NCBI RefSeq assembly: GCF_009663775.1
Contig: NZ_RDBR01000014.1
Coordinates: 1 to 42,504, forward strand
Length of the DNA: 42,504 bases
Source: Lactobacillus sp. 0.1XD8-4
GTDB taxonomy: Bacteria > Bacillota > Bacilli > Lactobacillales > Lactobacillaceae
Reading direction: 5' to 3'
Below the pieces are notes generated by a model, which did no database searches, was not told the DNA's origin, and saw only the letters and a list, made by a program, of their open reading frames with translations. Both the position numbers and the translations under genes were made by a program. Shown in pieces: positions 18,152 to 26,998 of the stretch (positions are counted from its first letter, which is position 1; the number at the start of each line of letters is the position of its first letter).

Positions 18152-19426
18152 CTATTCCATCACTTTATAAGCCGCTGACAAATTAATTGACTGGTCATTA
18201 TCCACTTTTGTGAGCAATGCTAGTAATTGCTCCTTACTCATTCGGTGGGTAATAATCGCAATGTGAGCAATCTGACCATCTTTCGTCTGGGTTATTTCAC
18301 GAAAACTAGCATTAACATCCGTCATCATTTGCGTTAACTTCAACATTTGTCCAGGAACATCGGGCAAAGTAAGTGATAGGTAGTACGGGTACTTTATATC
18401 AGCGAGTTTTGCTGGGATATATGGTTGTTGATAGTTATTGAAAAGGTTCCCATTAGTTCCAAGAACAATATTTTTAGTTACCGTCGTAATATCACTCAAC
18501 ACACTATTAGCAGTAGGGAGTCCGCCAGCACCCCGGCCATAAAAGAGCGTATCACCAACTGCTTGAGCTGTAACCATTACGGCATTAAATTCATCGTTGA
18601 TTGTTGCCAAGGGATGATTACGCGAAATTAATACCGGCCCAACTTCAACGAATACCCCGTTATTAACTAACTTGGCAATTCCTAATAATTTAATTACATA
18701 TCCGAATGCCGCGGCTTGCCGAACATCGGCGTCACTCAATTGGTCAATCCCCTCCACGGCAATATCCTTAATATCTAACTGGGTACCAAATGCAAATTGG
18801 CTTAAGATAATCATCTTGTACGCCGCATCCTTACCAGTCACATCATTAGTTGGATTGCTTTCTGCAAATCCCAGTTGTTGCGCCTGCGCTAATGCTTGCT
18901 GATATGACCATCCCTGCTGGCTCATTTGCGTCAAGATGTAATTAGTTGTTCCATTCACGATCCCCTTTACTTCCGTAACTTTATCTGCGGTAAAGCTATT
19001 AGCAATCGTTCGTAAAATAGGAATCCCACCCGCCACGCTCGCCTCAAACATAAGGTCACAGTGGTTTTCGTGCGCGACCGTCATCAATTCCGGGCCGTAA
19101 GATGCAATCAAATCCTTGTTCGCTGTAACAACATTCTTATGATTTTTTAATAAGGTTGTAATATATTCTTTAGCGGGATGAATTCCCCCCATCAGTTCAA
19201 CGACAATTTTTATTTCATCATCATTTAGAATCTCATCAAAGTTAGTCGTTAAAGAAGTTTCATTAGCATATTGACTATACTTAGCAGGATTCCGAACCAA
19301 GGCTGTTTTGATTGTTAACTCACACCCAGTAACATCGAGAATCTTATCTGCATTTTGTTGCACCATCTGTAAAACTCCAGACCCGACCGTTCCTAGGCCA
19401 AGGAGTCCTAGTTTAATATTTTTCAT
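18152..19426 (-). CDS. hom: Homoserine dehydrogenase
   Basis: Reduces aspartate semialdehyde to homoserine. The 424-residue protein has the NAD(P)-binding GLLGLGTVGSGVL at residues 7-19, TANKDLIASYG near 104, the catalytic-region motif GIVNGTTNYILTQM near 157, and a C-terminal ACT domain (from about 350, LPDVPGQMLKLTQMM) for threonine feedback. The ATG at 19426 was chosen for GAGGCGGG just upstream; the longer open frame runs back across the promoter. It leads the hom-thrB operon, divergent from thrC. Confidence 0.96.
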   Translation of the reverse strand: MKNIKLGLLGLGTVGSGVLQMVQQNADKILDVTGCELTIKTALVRNPAKYSQYANETSLTTNFDEILNDDEIKIVVELMGGIHPAKEYITTLLKNHKNVVTANKDLIASYGPELMTVAHENHCDLMFEASVAGGIPILRTIANSFTADKVTEVKGIVNGTTNYILTQMSQQGWSYQQALAQAQQLGFAESNPTNDVTGKDAAYKMIILSQFAFGTQLDIKDIAVEGIDQLSDADVRQAAAFGYVIKLLGIAKLVNNGVFVEVGPVLISRNHPLATINDEFNAVMVTAQAVGDTLFYGRGAGGLPTANSVLSDITTVTKNIVLGTNGNLFNNYQQPYIPAKLADIKYPYYLSLTLPDVPGQMLKLTQMMTDVNASFREITQTKDGQIAHIAIITHRMSKEQLLALLTKVDNDQSINLSAAYKVME

Positions 19427-19465
19427 TTTCCCGCCTCGGTTTCTCATTGTTTTTTCATTTTCAGT

Positions 19466-19496
19466 ATTGTACCATAGCATATAAGAAATATACAAT
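19466..19496. promoter_or_regulatory. Overlapping face-to-face promoters of hom and thrC
   Basis: Plus strand: TTGTAC (19467-19472) and TACAAT (19491-19496), spacer 18, for thrC. Minus strand: TTGTAT (19490-19495) and TACAAT (19466-19471), spacer 18, for hom. Each -35 occupies the other's -10, so only one polymerase could bind at a time. Confidence 0.6.
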
Positions 19497-19533
19497 TAAA
19501 AATAAAATTACCGTTGAAATAGGAGGAACTATC

Positions 19534-21027
19534 ATGGACTACCGCAGCACTCAAGGAGATTTATCAACAATCTTAAAATCACCAACTGCTATCTTACAGG
19601 GACTCGCTCCAGACGGCGGTCTTTATGTACCGCTTCATTTTCCTCAACCAAGCTATAATCTTGCTTCCTTAACCTCATTGCCATACCAACAGCTTGCTGC
19701 CACTATTCTTAGTTGGTTTTTTGATGATTTTACAAGCGACCAACTACTAAAAAGTACCACCGCAGCTTATGGTGACCAGTGGGATGATCACTTAATTGCT
19801 CCCTTGTCTTCCAAACACGCGGGAAATTATTATCTGGAGCTCTTTCATGGACCTACCCTGGCGTTTAAGGATATCGCCCTCCAAATGTTACCGCGGTTAA
19901 TGGCCCAAGCAGCTCAAGATACTCAACTAGAAAAGCAAATCGTCATCCTTACTGCAACTTCTGGTGACACTGGAACAGCCTCAATGCGGGGATTTAGCAA
20001 TCAACAAGGGACACGGGTAATTGTCTTTTATCCCGCGGGCGGAGTTAGTCCGGTTCAATTGCGGCAAATGCTAAGTCAACCGGGAACAAACCTTCACGCA
20101 ATCGCAATTAAAGGTAATTTTGATGATGCGCAAACAAGCGTTAAACATATCTTTAACGACCATGCATTCAATGTTCGGCTCGCGCAAAATAATTACTGTT
20201 TCTCTTCTGCTAATTCAATGAATATCGGACGCCTGATTCCCCAAATCGTATATTATTTTGCGGCTTACGGGCAACTTGTTCAAACAGGCGCAATCCAGCT
20301 AGGCGATAAAGTCAATTTCACTGTTCCCACTGGTAATTTTGGGGATATCCTCGCTGGTTACTACGCTAAAAAACTAGGGTTACCGATTAACAAACTTCTT
20401 TGTGCTTCGAATGAAAACAATGTATTAACCGACTTCTTCCAAAGCGGAAAATACGATCGCCAACGTAAATTTTATCTGACTAATTCACCCGCAATGGATA
20501 TCCTAGTATCAAGCAATTTAGAACGTCTTCTCTTTGATCTTTACGATGAAGATTGCGTAACGATCGCTCAATTAATGAAGCAATTATCAACTAATGGTCA
20601 CTACCAAGTAAGCCCAGCCGTATTTGCTAAGCTTCAACAACAATTTGCGGCTGGCTATGCAACCCCTGATGAAGTGGAAGCTGAAATTAAGCGCGTATAC
20701 CTAAATGACGGGTACGTGATCGACCCGCATACTGCAGTCGCATCCCACGTAACATATCAATACCAACAGCAAAGCCGTGACAAAACGCCAACCGTGATCG
20801 TTTCAACTGCTAGTCCGTATAAATTCCCCGAAACCGTCTATCACGCCCTAACTAATCAACAGGTCAAGCAAAGCGGTCTTCCTGCTCTCCAACAATTACA
20901 TGATTTTTTAGGCGATCAGCTTAGTGCGGGGGTGCAATCCTTAATTGTCCAAACACCACGTCAAGAAAAAGTTATTAATCCAGCAGAAATGGAATCATTA
21001 ATTAGTAAAATTTTAAACTTAAAATAA
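19534..21027 (+). CDS. thrC: Threonine synthase
   Basis: PLP enzyme that turns phosphohomoserine into threonine. The 497-residue protein has the family opening YRSTQG near the N-terminus, the PLP lysine in FHGPTLAFKDIALQM near residue 105-119, and TATSGDTGTASMRGF near 145. The ATG at 19534 has AGGAGG eight bases upstream. It is the long (fungal/Gram-negative-like) threonine synthase form. It is transcribed away from hom and ends one base from the convergent AraC-type gene. Confidence 0.95.
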   Translation: MDYRSTQGDLSTILKSPTAILQGLAPDGGLYVPLHFPQPSYNLASLTSLPYQQLAATILSWFFDDFTSDQLLKSTTAAYGDQWDDHLIAPLSSKHAGNYYLELFHGPTLAFKDIALQMLPRLMAQAAQDTQLEKQIVILTATSGDTGTASMRGFSNQQGTRVIVFYPAGGVSPVQLRQMLSQPGTNLHAIAIKGNFDDAQTSVKHIFNDHAFNVRLAQNNYCFSSANSMNIGRLIPQIVYYFAAYGQLVQTGAIQLGDKVNFTVPTGNFGDILAGYYAKKLGLPINKLLCASNENNVLTDFFQSGKYDRQRKFYLTNSPAMDILVSSNLERLLFDLYDEDCVTIAQLMKQLSTNGHYQVSPAVFAKLQQQFAAGYATPDEVEAEIKRVYLNDGYVIDPHTAVASHVTYQYQQQSRDKTPTVIVSTASPYKFPETVYHALTNQQVKQSGLPALQQLHDFLGDQLSAGVQSLIVQTPRQEKVINPAEMESLISKILNLK

Positions 21028-21028
21028 C

Positions 21029-21910
21029 TCACAATTGTTGGCGACGATATTCTCGCGGCGTCAATCCCGTATGTTCCTTAAATAATTTACTAAAATAGGC
21101 ACTCGTACTAAAGCCGGTTTGCAGAGCAATATCTGTGATTGAAAGTTCTGACTGACGCAATAGTTTTTTTGCCTGCTCAATCCGATAGTTCAATAAATAC
21201 TCAACCGGCGTCTGATGAAGATTCTTTTTAAATGACCGAATACATTCTTTGGGACTAACATTTACCGCAGTTGCAATGTCATTAATTGTTACTTTTTCCG
21301 CATAGTGTTGATGCAAGTACGCTAAAATACTTTTACTTCGTTCACGTGGGCTGACTTTTAATCGTCGATGCTGTTCTTGAAAGCTGATTTCAGCGATTAG
21401 CGTTAACCAGGCTTGCGAAAGGAGATTACGAATTTCAAATTCCTTATCAGCTTGGTCTGCCAATTCCGTTAGCTGATGAAGCAGACTGATAAACTTTTTG
21501 CCAGTCGGGTTAGATTCCCGAATCACTAAAACCTCAACGGAACGATTTTTTAAAACAGGGTTTAAGTATTTCGTGAAAAAAGCACTATTAAAATACCCAC
21601 CAAGTAAAATCGGATGAAAAAGGTGGGCGTGTTCAACCGTTTTAGAAGCTCCTGCAGCTTTTTGCTTTTTGTCCATTACGTTCGTGTTAATAAAATAGGC
21701 TTCTCCTTGTTTGATTATATATGTCTGATCAAAAGTCTGAATTTCAATTGTTCCTTGATAAGCATAGTTAAATTCTACTTCTTCGTGCCAGTGCCAGGGG
21801 ATAACATCAGTAGTTAAATCACGACGATGCATTGTATATGGAAAGGCGTTTGTGATCCCCGCAATATGTTCAACATCATTTGCATCTTGAATAAATGGTA
21901 TTTTTTTCAT
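21029..21910 (-). CDS. AraC-family transcriptional regulator
   Basis: A 293-residue regulator. The N-terminal half is a cupin-like sensor domain (WHWHEEVEFNYAYQGTIEIQ near residues 36-55) and the C-terminal 100 residues form two helix-turn-helix motifs with the AraC signature ITDIALQTGFSTSAYFSKLF before the end. The ATG at 21910 has AAAGGA about ten bases upstream; the longer open frame back to 22063 crosses the divergent promoter region. It is divergent from a YqhD-like alcohol dehydrogenase and an oxidoreductase, its likely targets. The ligand cannot be told from sequence. Confidence 0.9.
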   Translation of the reverse strand: MKKIPFIQDANDVEHIAGITNAFPYTMHRRDLTTDVIPWHWHEEVEFNYAYQGTIEIQTFDQTYIIKQGEAYFINTNVMDKKQKAAGASKTVEHAHLFHPILLGGYFNSAFFTKYLNPVLKNRSVEVLVIRESNPTGKKFISLLHQLTELADQADKEFEIRNLLSQAWLTLIAEISFQEQHRRLKVSPRERSKSILAYLHQHYAEKVTINDIATAVNVSPKECIRSFKKNLHQTPVEYLLNYRIEQAKKLLRQSELSITDIALQTGFSTSAYFSKLFKEHTGLTPREYRRQQL

Positions 21911-21950
21911 CTTAAGTAATGTCCTTTCCCTATAATATAAAAAAATTCCT

Positions 21951-21986
21951 AATCCTGTCTTTATATTTATAATATACGGCAGGATT
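21951..21986. promoter_or_regulatory. Extended dyad between the AraC gene and the alcohol dehydrogenase
   Basis: AATCCTG (21951-21957) and CAGGATT (21980-21986) share a centre (about 21968.5) with an inner palindrome TATATT (21962-21967) / AATATA (21971-21976). This 36-base dyad lies in the divergent intergenic region and suits a dimeric operator. On the plus strand CAGGATTTTTAT could also be read as a weak terminator. Confidence 0.45.
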
Positions 21987-22054
21987 TTTATATGAACAAC
22001 CCGCCTTTCCCTGTAAAATTTAGTCATACTCTTAAATACAAGGAAGGTAATAAT

Positions 22055-23248
22055 ATGATTCATAATTTTGACTTTTATTCACCTACTGAAGTTCTTTTTG
22101 GTAAAGGAACCCAAAAAGATACTGGGAAATACGTTAAAAAATACCATGGCCATAACGTCTTAATTGTCTACGGAAGCGATCGAATTGTTAAAAACGGATT
22201 GTTAAAAGAGGTAACGACCTCCTTAGAAAGCGCAAATATTAATTATCATTTATTGAATGGGATTGTTCCTAATCCACAGCTAGGTAAAGTCTACGAAGGA
22301 ATTGCACTTGGTAAACGTGAAAAAATTGATTTCCTTCTTACTATCGGTGGTGGATCCGTTATTGATACTGCTAAGGCAATTGCCTATGGATTAGCCGAGC
22401 CCGAAAAGGATGTTTGGGAACTCTTTGAACATCAGCGTAATGCGAAGGCATGTTTACCAGTTGCTTCAGTATTAACAATTGCCGCTGCTGGTAGTGAAAC
22501 AAGCATGGGAGCCGTAATTACAAATGAAAAGAATGAAGAAAAGCGAGCCTATGATGATGACTTAGCTCGACCAAAATTTGCGATTATGAATCCAGAATTA
22601 ACGCTTAACCTCCCCGATTTTCAAACTGAGTGTGGTGCAACCGACATCATGATGCACACCATGGAACGTTATTTCACTAATGGCGGTAACATGGAATTAA
22701 CAGATGCAATTGCCGAAGGGCTTTTAAGAACCGTTAAAGAGAATGCCCTTTTATTACATCATGATCCCCAAAATTACGATGCCCGTGCAGAAGTAATGTG
22801 GGCTGGTTCACTCTCCCATAATAATTTAACTGGTTGTGGAAATGATGGCGGGGATTTTGCAACCCATATGCTTGAACACGAAGTTAGTGGAATGTTTAAT
22901 GTAACCCACGGGGCTGGACTCGCTGCAATCTGGCCAAGCTGGGCGCGGTATGTCTACCAAAATGACTTGCCTCGTTTTGTAAAGTTTGCCAAAAATGTAA
23001 TGAAAGTTCAAAAACAAGGTACTGATGAAGAGATTGCTTTAGCTGGGATTGATAAAATGGTTGAATTTTACCACTCGATTGGGATGCCTACTAATTTTGC
23101 GGAATTAGGAATTCACCCCCGTGAAACCCAAATTATGGAAATGGCTAAATCATGTTCTAATGCAACGGGCGGCCATAAAGGATCAGCTAAAGTTCTCTAT
23201 TATGACGATATGGTACAGATCTACAAAATGGCTAATCAGGAGATTTAA
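22055..23248 (+). CDS. Iron-containing alcohol dehydrogenase, YqhD/BDH-like
   Basis: NAD(P)H-dependent alcohol or aldehyde oxidoreductase of the type III metal-dependent family. The 397-residue protein has the nucleotide loop TIGGGSVIDTAKAIAYG near residue 94-110 and metal-binding residues in CGATDIMMHTMERYF near 193-207 and FNVTHGAGLAAIWPSW near 266-281. AAGGAAGG lies seven bases before the ATG at 22055; the open frame extends 21 codons further up but without a ribosome site. It is followed by an oxidoreductase three bases on and lies opposite an AraC regulator. The closest family members reduce aldehydes such as butyraldehyde; the true substrate is unknown. Confidence 0.88.
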   Translation: MIHNFDFYSPTEVLFGKGTQKDTGKYVKKYHGHNVLIVYGSDRIVKNGLLKEVTTSLESANINYHLLNGIVPNPQLGKVYEGIALGKREKIDFLLTIGGGSVIDTAKAIAYGLAEPEKDVWELFEHQRNAKACLPVASVLTIAAAGSETSMGAVITNEKNEEKRAYDDDLARPKFAIMNPELTLNLPDFQTECGATDIMMHTMERYFTNGGNMELTDAIAEGLLRTVKENALLLHHDPQNYDARAEVMWAGSLSHNNLTGCGNDGGDFATHMLEHEVSGMFNVTHGAGLAAIWPSWARYVYQNDLPRFVKFAKNVMKVQKQGTDEEIALAGIDKMVEFYHSIGMPTNFAELGIHPRETQIMEMAKSCSNATGGHKGSAKVLYYDDMVQIYKMANQEI

Positions 23249-23251
23249 CTT

Positions 23252-24259
23252 ATGTTAAGATTAGGAATTATTGGAACTCATACTATTTCTGACCAAATGA
23301 TTCATGCCGCCCAAGATACCGGCAAGTATCAACTTACTGCTGTATATTCACGTAAGCTTAGCACGGCCAAAGTGTTCGGCAAGAAATATGGCGCCCAATT
23401 CTTTTTTGATAATTTACATGCTTTTATGCACAGTGGGACATTTGATGTTGTTTATATTGCATCGCCAAATAGTTTACATTACCAACAAGCAGCTTTAGCA
23501 ATTAAAAACAATCTCTGTGTAATTGTTGAAAAACCAGCTTTTGTAAACCCTCAAGAATTTGCAGCAATTGAAGACTTATTAGCAGCCCATCCACAGGCAC
23601 GGTTAGTTGAAGCAGCACGACACATCCATACACCTCTTTTCCATAGTATTCAACAACAACTCCTCCAGATGGGCCATATCCAAGGTGCTGAATTTTATGC
23701 TATGAAGTACTCGTCACGTTATGATCACGTTTTTAACCAGCCTGCTCCTTACCCCAATATCTTTCGGCGAAAATTTGCTGGTGGTGCCTTAATGGATATG
23801 GGAGTTTACGGAATCTACGCTGCCGTCGCTCTTTTTGGCAAGCCGCTAAACGTAAATTATTTTGCAACCCTTTCTAAAGAAACAACAATTGATCTTAAGG
23901 GCACAGCGTTATTACAATATCCAAATTACAATGTAACCGTTAATACGGGAAAGACAACTACTACGCATAATAATTCCGAAATCTATGGACTTCGCGATAC
24001 CCTAGTAATTGATAGCATTTTCGATACTAAGAAAGTAACTTATTCTAACGATCACGGCGACATGCAAATAATTAATAACCACTACTTGGCAAACACTATG
24101 ACTGATGAACTAAATGATTTTGCAGCAGTTTTTACTAAGCTAGAATCTCCGCAACAACAGGCTAATTATCAACATTGGCTTGAATTAGCTAAAATTGTTA
24201 ATATGACCCTGTATCGACTTCGCAAATCTGCAAATATCGTTTTCCCAAGTGACTATTAA
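23252..24259 (+). CDS. Gfo/Idh/MocA-family oxidoreductase
   Basis: A 335-residue NAD(P)-dependent dehydrogenase with an N-terminal Rossmann fold (LGIIGTHTISDQMIHAA) and the family motif VIVEKPAFVNPQEF near residue 90, followed by the C-terminal alpha/beta substrate domain with GGALMDMGVYGIYAA near 175. The first glycine loop reads GIIGTHTIS rather than the usual GxGxxG, a modest change. CAGGAG overlaps the end of the upstream dehydrogenase, so the two are one operon. A sugar or polyol substrate is the family norm, but nothing here fixes it. Confidence 0.85.
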   Translation: MLRLGIIGTHTISDQMIHAAQDTGKYQLTAVYSRKLSTAKVFGKKYGAQFFFDNLHAFMHSGTFDVVYIASPNSLHYQQAALAIKNNLCVIVEKPAFVNPQEFAAIEDLLAAHPQARLVEAARHIHTPLFHSIQQQLLQMGHIQGAEFYAMKYSSRYDHVFNQPAPYPNIFRRKFAGGALMDMGVYGIYAAVALFGKPLNVNYFATLSKETTIDLKGTALLQYPNYNVTVNTGKTTTTHNNSEIYGLRDTLVIDSIFDTKKVTYSNDHGDMQIINNHYLANTMTDELNDFAAVFTKLESPQQQANYQHWLELAKIVNMTLYRLRKSANIVFPSDY

Positions 24260-24323
24260 GTTAATAAATCCATTAAATAATGAGATAAGGCAAGAAACTC
24301 ATTTTCCCGATTAACGTATAAAT

Positions 24324-24380
24324 AGCGTAGGACGCAATAGGACTCCAAAGCTCGGTAATTCGAACTTTGAAGTCCTATTT
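24324..24380. terminator. TTCG hairpin between the oxidoreductase and aldC
   Basis: Stem AGGACT (24339-24344) with AGTCCT (24371-24376), extended by CAAAG with CTTTG; T-runs are modest. It serves both converging units. The lead-in AGCGTAGGACGCAATAGG closely matches the one before the hairpin at 28852. Confidence 0.75.
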
Positions 24381-24393
24381 ATGTTTCAAGCTT

Positions 24394-25110
24394 TTATTCT
24401 GCGTTTCCTTCCGACTTAGCAATTCCTTCGCGTAGCGTGCTCATATCAACCGTACTCTCACGAAATTCTTTATTATTAATCGGCAAATGCTGCTCTAAAT
24501 TATCGAACACTTCAAAGCTCCCTGTTAATTCAGTAGCATCAAATGCAAGAAGATGACCAGCAAATTGACGATCATCACTAATAAAGTGTAAATGCCAGCC
24601 AGCAGCCGTAATTGTCCCAAAAATTGCTGGTGCATAATATCCCAGAATCGTTCCTGAAATATTTGCTGCCCTAAATTCTGGTTGGTGCTGCGCCACTTCA
24701 AGCAAGGTAGGGTACGGTTTTTCCTGCTTAGGTGCAATTCGAATCTTAACATGTTCAAAATTTCCACTTAACTTTAAGAACGCAAAAACGTTATTAAGTT
24801 TGTGGGCTTTTACAAAATCGTTATTCAATTTAGCAAAATTAACATCTCTTAATGTCACGCTTTGTTGCTCTGCAGGAAAGTGGACCGACGCAAATGGCAT
24901 CGTTGCATCCATATCAGTAATATGATTTACTTTGCCACTCGAAACCGCCTGATATACTTCGTTGTCTAAAATTACAACCTCACCATCAAGCCCCGTCAAA
25001 GTACCAATTCCGGTTGAACCGTGCTTTAAGAGGTCACCAACGGTAATTGTTCCATCAAAGTTTCCGGCCATTAACGAGGCTAACGTACCGTGTTCATATA
25101 ATGTTGTGAT
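24394..25110 (-). CDS. aldC: Alpha-acetolactate decarboxylase, with a non-standard start
   Basis: Converts acetolactate to acetoin. Homologues begin like (M)TTLYEHGTLASLMAGNFDG, and this reads in frame here from an ATC at 25108-25110 (238 residues). Upstream in frame are only TTT, ATA (25114-25116) and CTG before a stop; the first ATG is at 25071 and would cut 13 conserved residues. GGAAGG lies at 25122-25127, 11 bases from the ATC and 5 from the ATA. Metal ligands HLH (about residues 173 and 175) and the later His of FAGHLL (186) are present. It follows alsS by 18 bases. Start by ATC or ATA is my reading; the internal ATG is the conservative choice. Confidence 0.85.
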   Translation of the reverse strand: MTTLYEHGTLASLMAGNFDGTITVGDLLKHGSTGIGTLTGLDGEVVILDNEVYQAVSSGKVNHITDMDATMPFASVHFPAEQQSVTLRDVNFAKLNNDFVKAHKLNNVFAFLKLSGNFEHVKIRIAPKQEKPYPTLLEVAQHQPEFRAANISGTILGYYAPAIFGTITAAGWHLHFISDDRQFAGHLLAFDATELTGSFEVFDNLEQHLPINNKEFRESTVDMSTLREGIAKSEGNAE

Positions 25111-25128
25111 AAATATCAGATCCTTCCA

Positions 25129-26808
25129 TTAACCAAGTTGTGAATCAATTAAATTAGCTGCTAATTCTTTATTATTTGAATAATCAACCGGAACATCAAC
25201 AACAACCGGGCCGTCAATATTAAATGCTTGCTTCATTACTTTAGAAAGATCAGCTGGCTTTTCGACCCGTAAACCTGTTGCACCAAAGCTTTCCGCATAC
25301 TTAACAATATCAACATCACCAAATTTTACTCCGGCTGCTTCGGGATATTTCATTTCTTCTTGGAACTTCACCATGTCATAGTGACCGCCGTCGTTCCAAA
25401 CAATCGTAACAACATTAAGATGATGTTGAACCGCCGTTGCTAATTCTGCTCCTGAGAAGAGGAAACCACCATCACCACAAACAGCAACAGCCTTATGCGC
25501 AGGATAAAGCATTGCGGCAACCATTGCCCATGGTAACCCAACACCTAATGTTTGCATTCCATTACTAATTAGCAGGTGTCGTGGCTGGTAGCACCGGAAG
25601 TGCCGAGCCATCCAGATATAATGTGAACCGACATCTAACGCAACCCGCATATCGTCAGTAACATTTTCCTGGATTGCTTGAACAACAGCCAAGGGATGAC
25701 TAGCCCCATTGCTGGCTGGCGCTTGAAGCTTTTTATCTTGATCAAGTTGTTGCTTGTACTCAATCAATTGATTAGTCGCACTTTGCGGGTACTTATAACC
25801 CTTCAAAAGCTTATCAAGCTCACTTAAACTTGTGGCAATATTGCCAACTAATTGCATAATCGGGGTAAAGTGATTATCAATTTGTGCTGGTAAAGTATCA
25901 AGGTTAACAATTCGCAACTGGTTTTCCTTGTTCCAGTTCCGTGGTTCATATTCGATTGGGTCATATCCGACTGTAATTACAAGATCGCTTTGTTGAAGCA
26001 ATTGGTCACCAACTTGGTTTCTGAATAATCCGACCCGCCCAAAGTAAGATTGCTGTTCTAATTCACGTGAAACGACGCCCGCTGCTTGATAAGTTTCAAC
26101 AACTGGCAATGAATAATCACTGAGCAGTTGCCGTAATGCAACAGTTATTTTTTCATCTGCCCCCCGTTGACCAACCAAGATAACTGGCATTTGACTATGT
26201 TTAATTAATTCAACCAACTTTTGCAAGTCATTTGGATCAGCAGGTCCCATCTTAGGTGTCTCGTAGATTGGTAATGGCTTTTCAGTTACCTCTGCATCAT
26301 CTACATCTTGAGGGAGACTAACAAAAGCTGCTCCTTTTCGTGCATCCTGACTTGCTTCAAAAGCATTTGCCATGATTTCTGAAATATTATTGGGGTCTTG
26401 AATTTCAGCACTGTACTGGGTAATTGGTGCCATAATTTCAGTTGACGGCGTGCTCTGGTGGGTTGCCCGATGAAGGTCTTTTCGTTGGACCTGGCCCCCA
26501 ATTGCCAGCAACGGGTCGCCTTCAGCATTTGCCGTCATTAGACCTGTCGCGAGATTCCCCACTCCGGGACCGGACGTGGTAATAGCAACTCCAGTTTTAC
26601 CAGTTAATCGTCCATAGGCCTGAGCCATAAAGGCCGCATTTTGTTCATGACGGGTAACAATTAACTTTGGTGCATCATCACTGCCCTGACCGTCTAACGC
26701 TTCAAATAATCGGTCAATCTTTGCGCCGGGAATACCAAAAACAAGGTCAATCCCATGTTTTCTTAGGCTATCAACTACAACATCTGCACCATGGATTTTC
26801 TTTTCCAT
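25129..26808 (-). CDS. alsS: Catabolic acetolactate synthase
   Basis: Condenses two pyruvates into acetolactate, the first step to acetoin and a way to remove pyruvate acid. The 559-residue ThDP enzyme shows the catalytic Glu in VTRHEQNAAFMAQAYGRLTG (Glu55) and the ThDP/Mg motif AVCGDGGFLFSGAELATAV near residue 443. There is no separate regulatory subunit gene next to it, and it is paired with aldC, so the catabolic AlsS type is favoured over biosynthetic IlvB. GGAGAGG lies upstream of the ATG. A weak promoter, TTGTGA then TACAGT with a 17-base spacer, is seen at about 26852-26881. Confidence 0.95.
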   Translation of the reverse strand: MEKKIHGADVVVDSLRKHGIDLVFGIPGAKIDRLFEALDGQGSDDAPKLIVTRHEQNAAFMAQAYGRLTGKTGVAITTSGPGVGNLATGLMTANAEGDPLLAIGGQVQRKDLHRATHQSTPSTEIMAPITQYSAEIQDPNNISEIMANAFEASQDARKGAAFVSLPQDVDDAEVTEKPLPIYETPKMGPADPNDLQKLVELIKHSQMPVILVGQRGADEKITVALRQLLSDYSLPVVETYQAAGVVSRELEQQSYFGRVGLFRNQVGDQLLQQSDLVITVGYDPIEYEPRNWNKENQLRIVNLDTLPAQIDNHFTPIMQLVGNIATSLSELDKLLKGYKYPQSATNQLIEYKQQLDQDKKLQAPASNGASHPLAVVQAIQENVTDDMRVALDVGSHYIWMARHFRCYQPRHLLISNGMQTLGVGLPWAMVAAMLYPAHKAVAVCGDGGFLFSGAELATAVQHHLNVVTIVWNDGGHYDMVKFQEEMKYPEAAGVKFGDVDIVKYAESFGATGLRVEKPADLSKVMKQAFNIDGPVVVDVPVDYSNNKELAANLIDSQLG

Positions 26809-26944
26809 TAGATCTTCACCTCTCCAAAAACTTTTAGAACATTATATTTCTACTGTAAGCCTTATTCCTCTTTTTCACAAGAAAGCCAGTATGTTCACAT
26901 AAGCATTAAGACAATAATCTCGGCTTCTTTACCGCTTAAAGTTT

Positions 26945-26987
26945 GTGAAAAAAGCACCGATGTAGCAAATTGCACAATCGATGCTTT
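26945..26987 (-). terminator. Terminator of fhs
   Basis: Eleven-base stem AAAGCATCGAT with ATCGGTGCTTT (one G-U) and six Ts on the minus strand, starting 12 bases after the fhs stop. Confidence 0.9.
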
Positions 26988-26998
26988 AACGTTAATTA

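Noticed and set aside
21911-22063. N-terminal extension of the AraC gene to 22063
   Set aside because: The extra 51 codons cover the divergent promoter region, lack a ribosome site and do not resemble the family.
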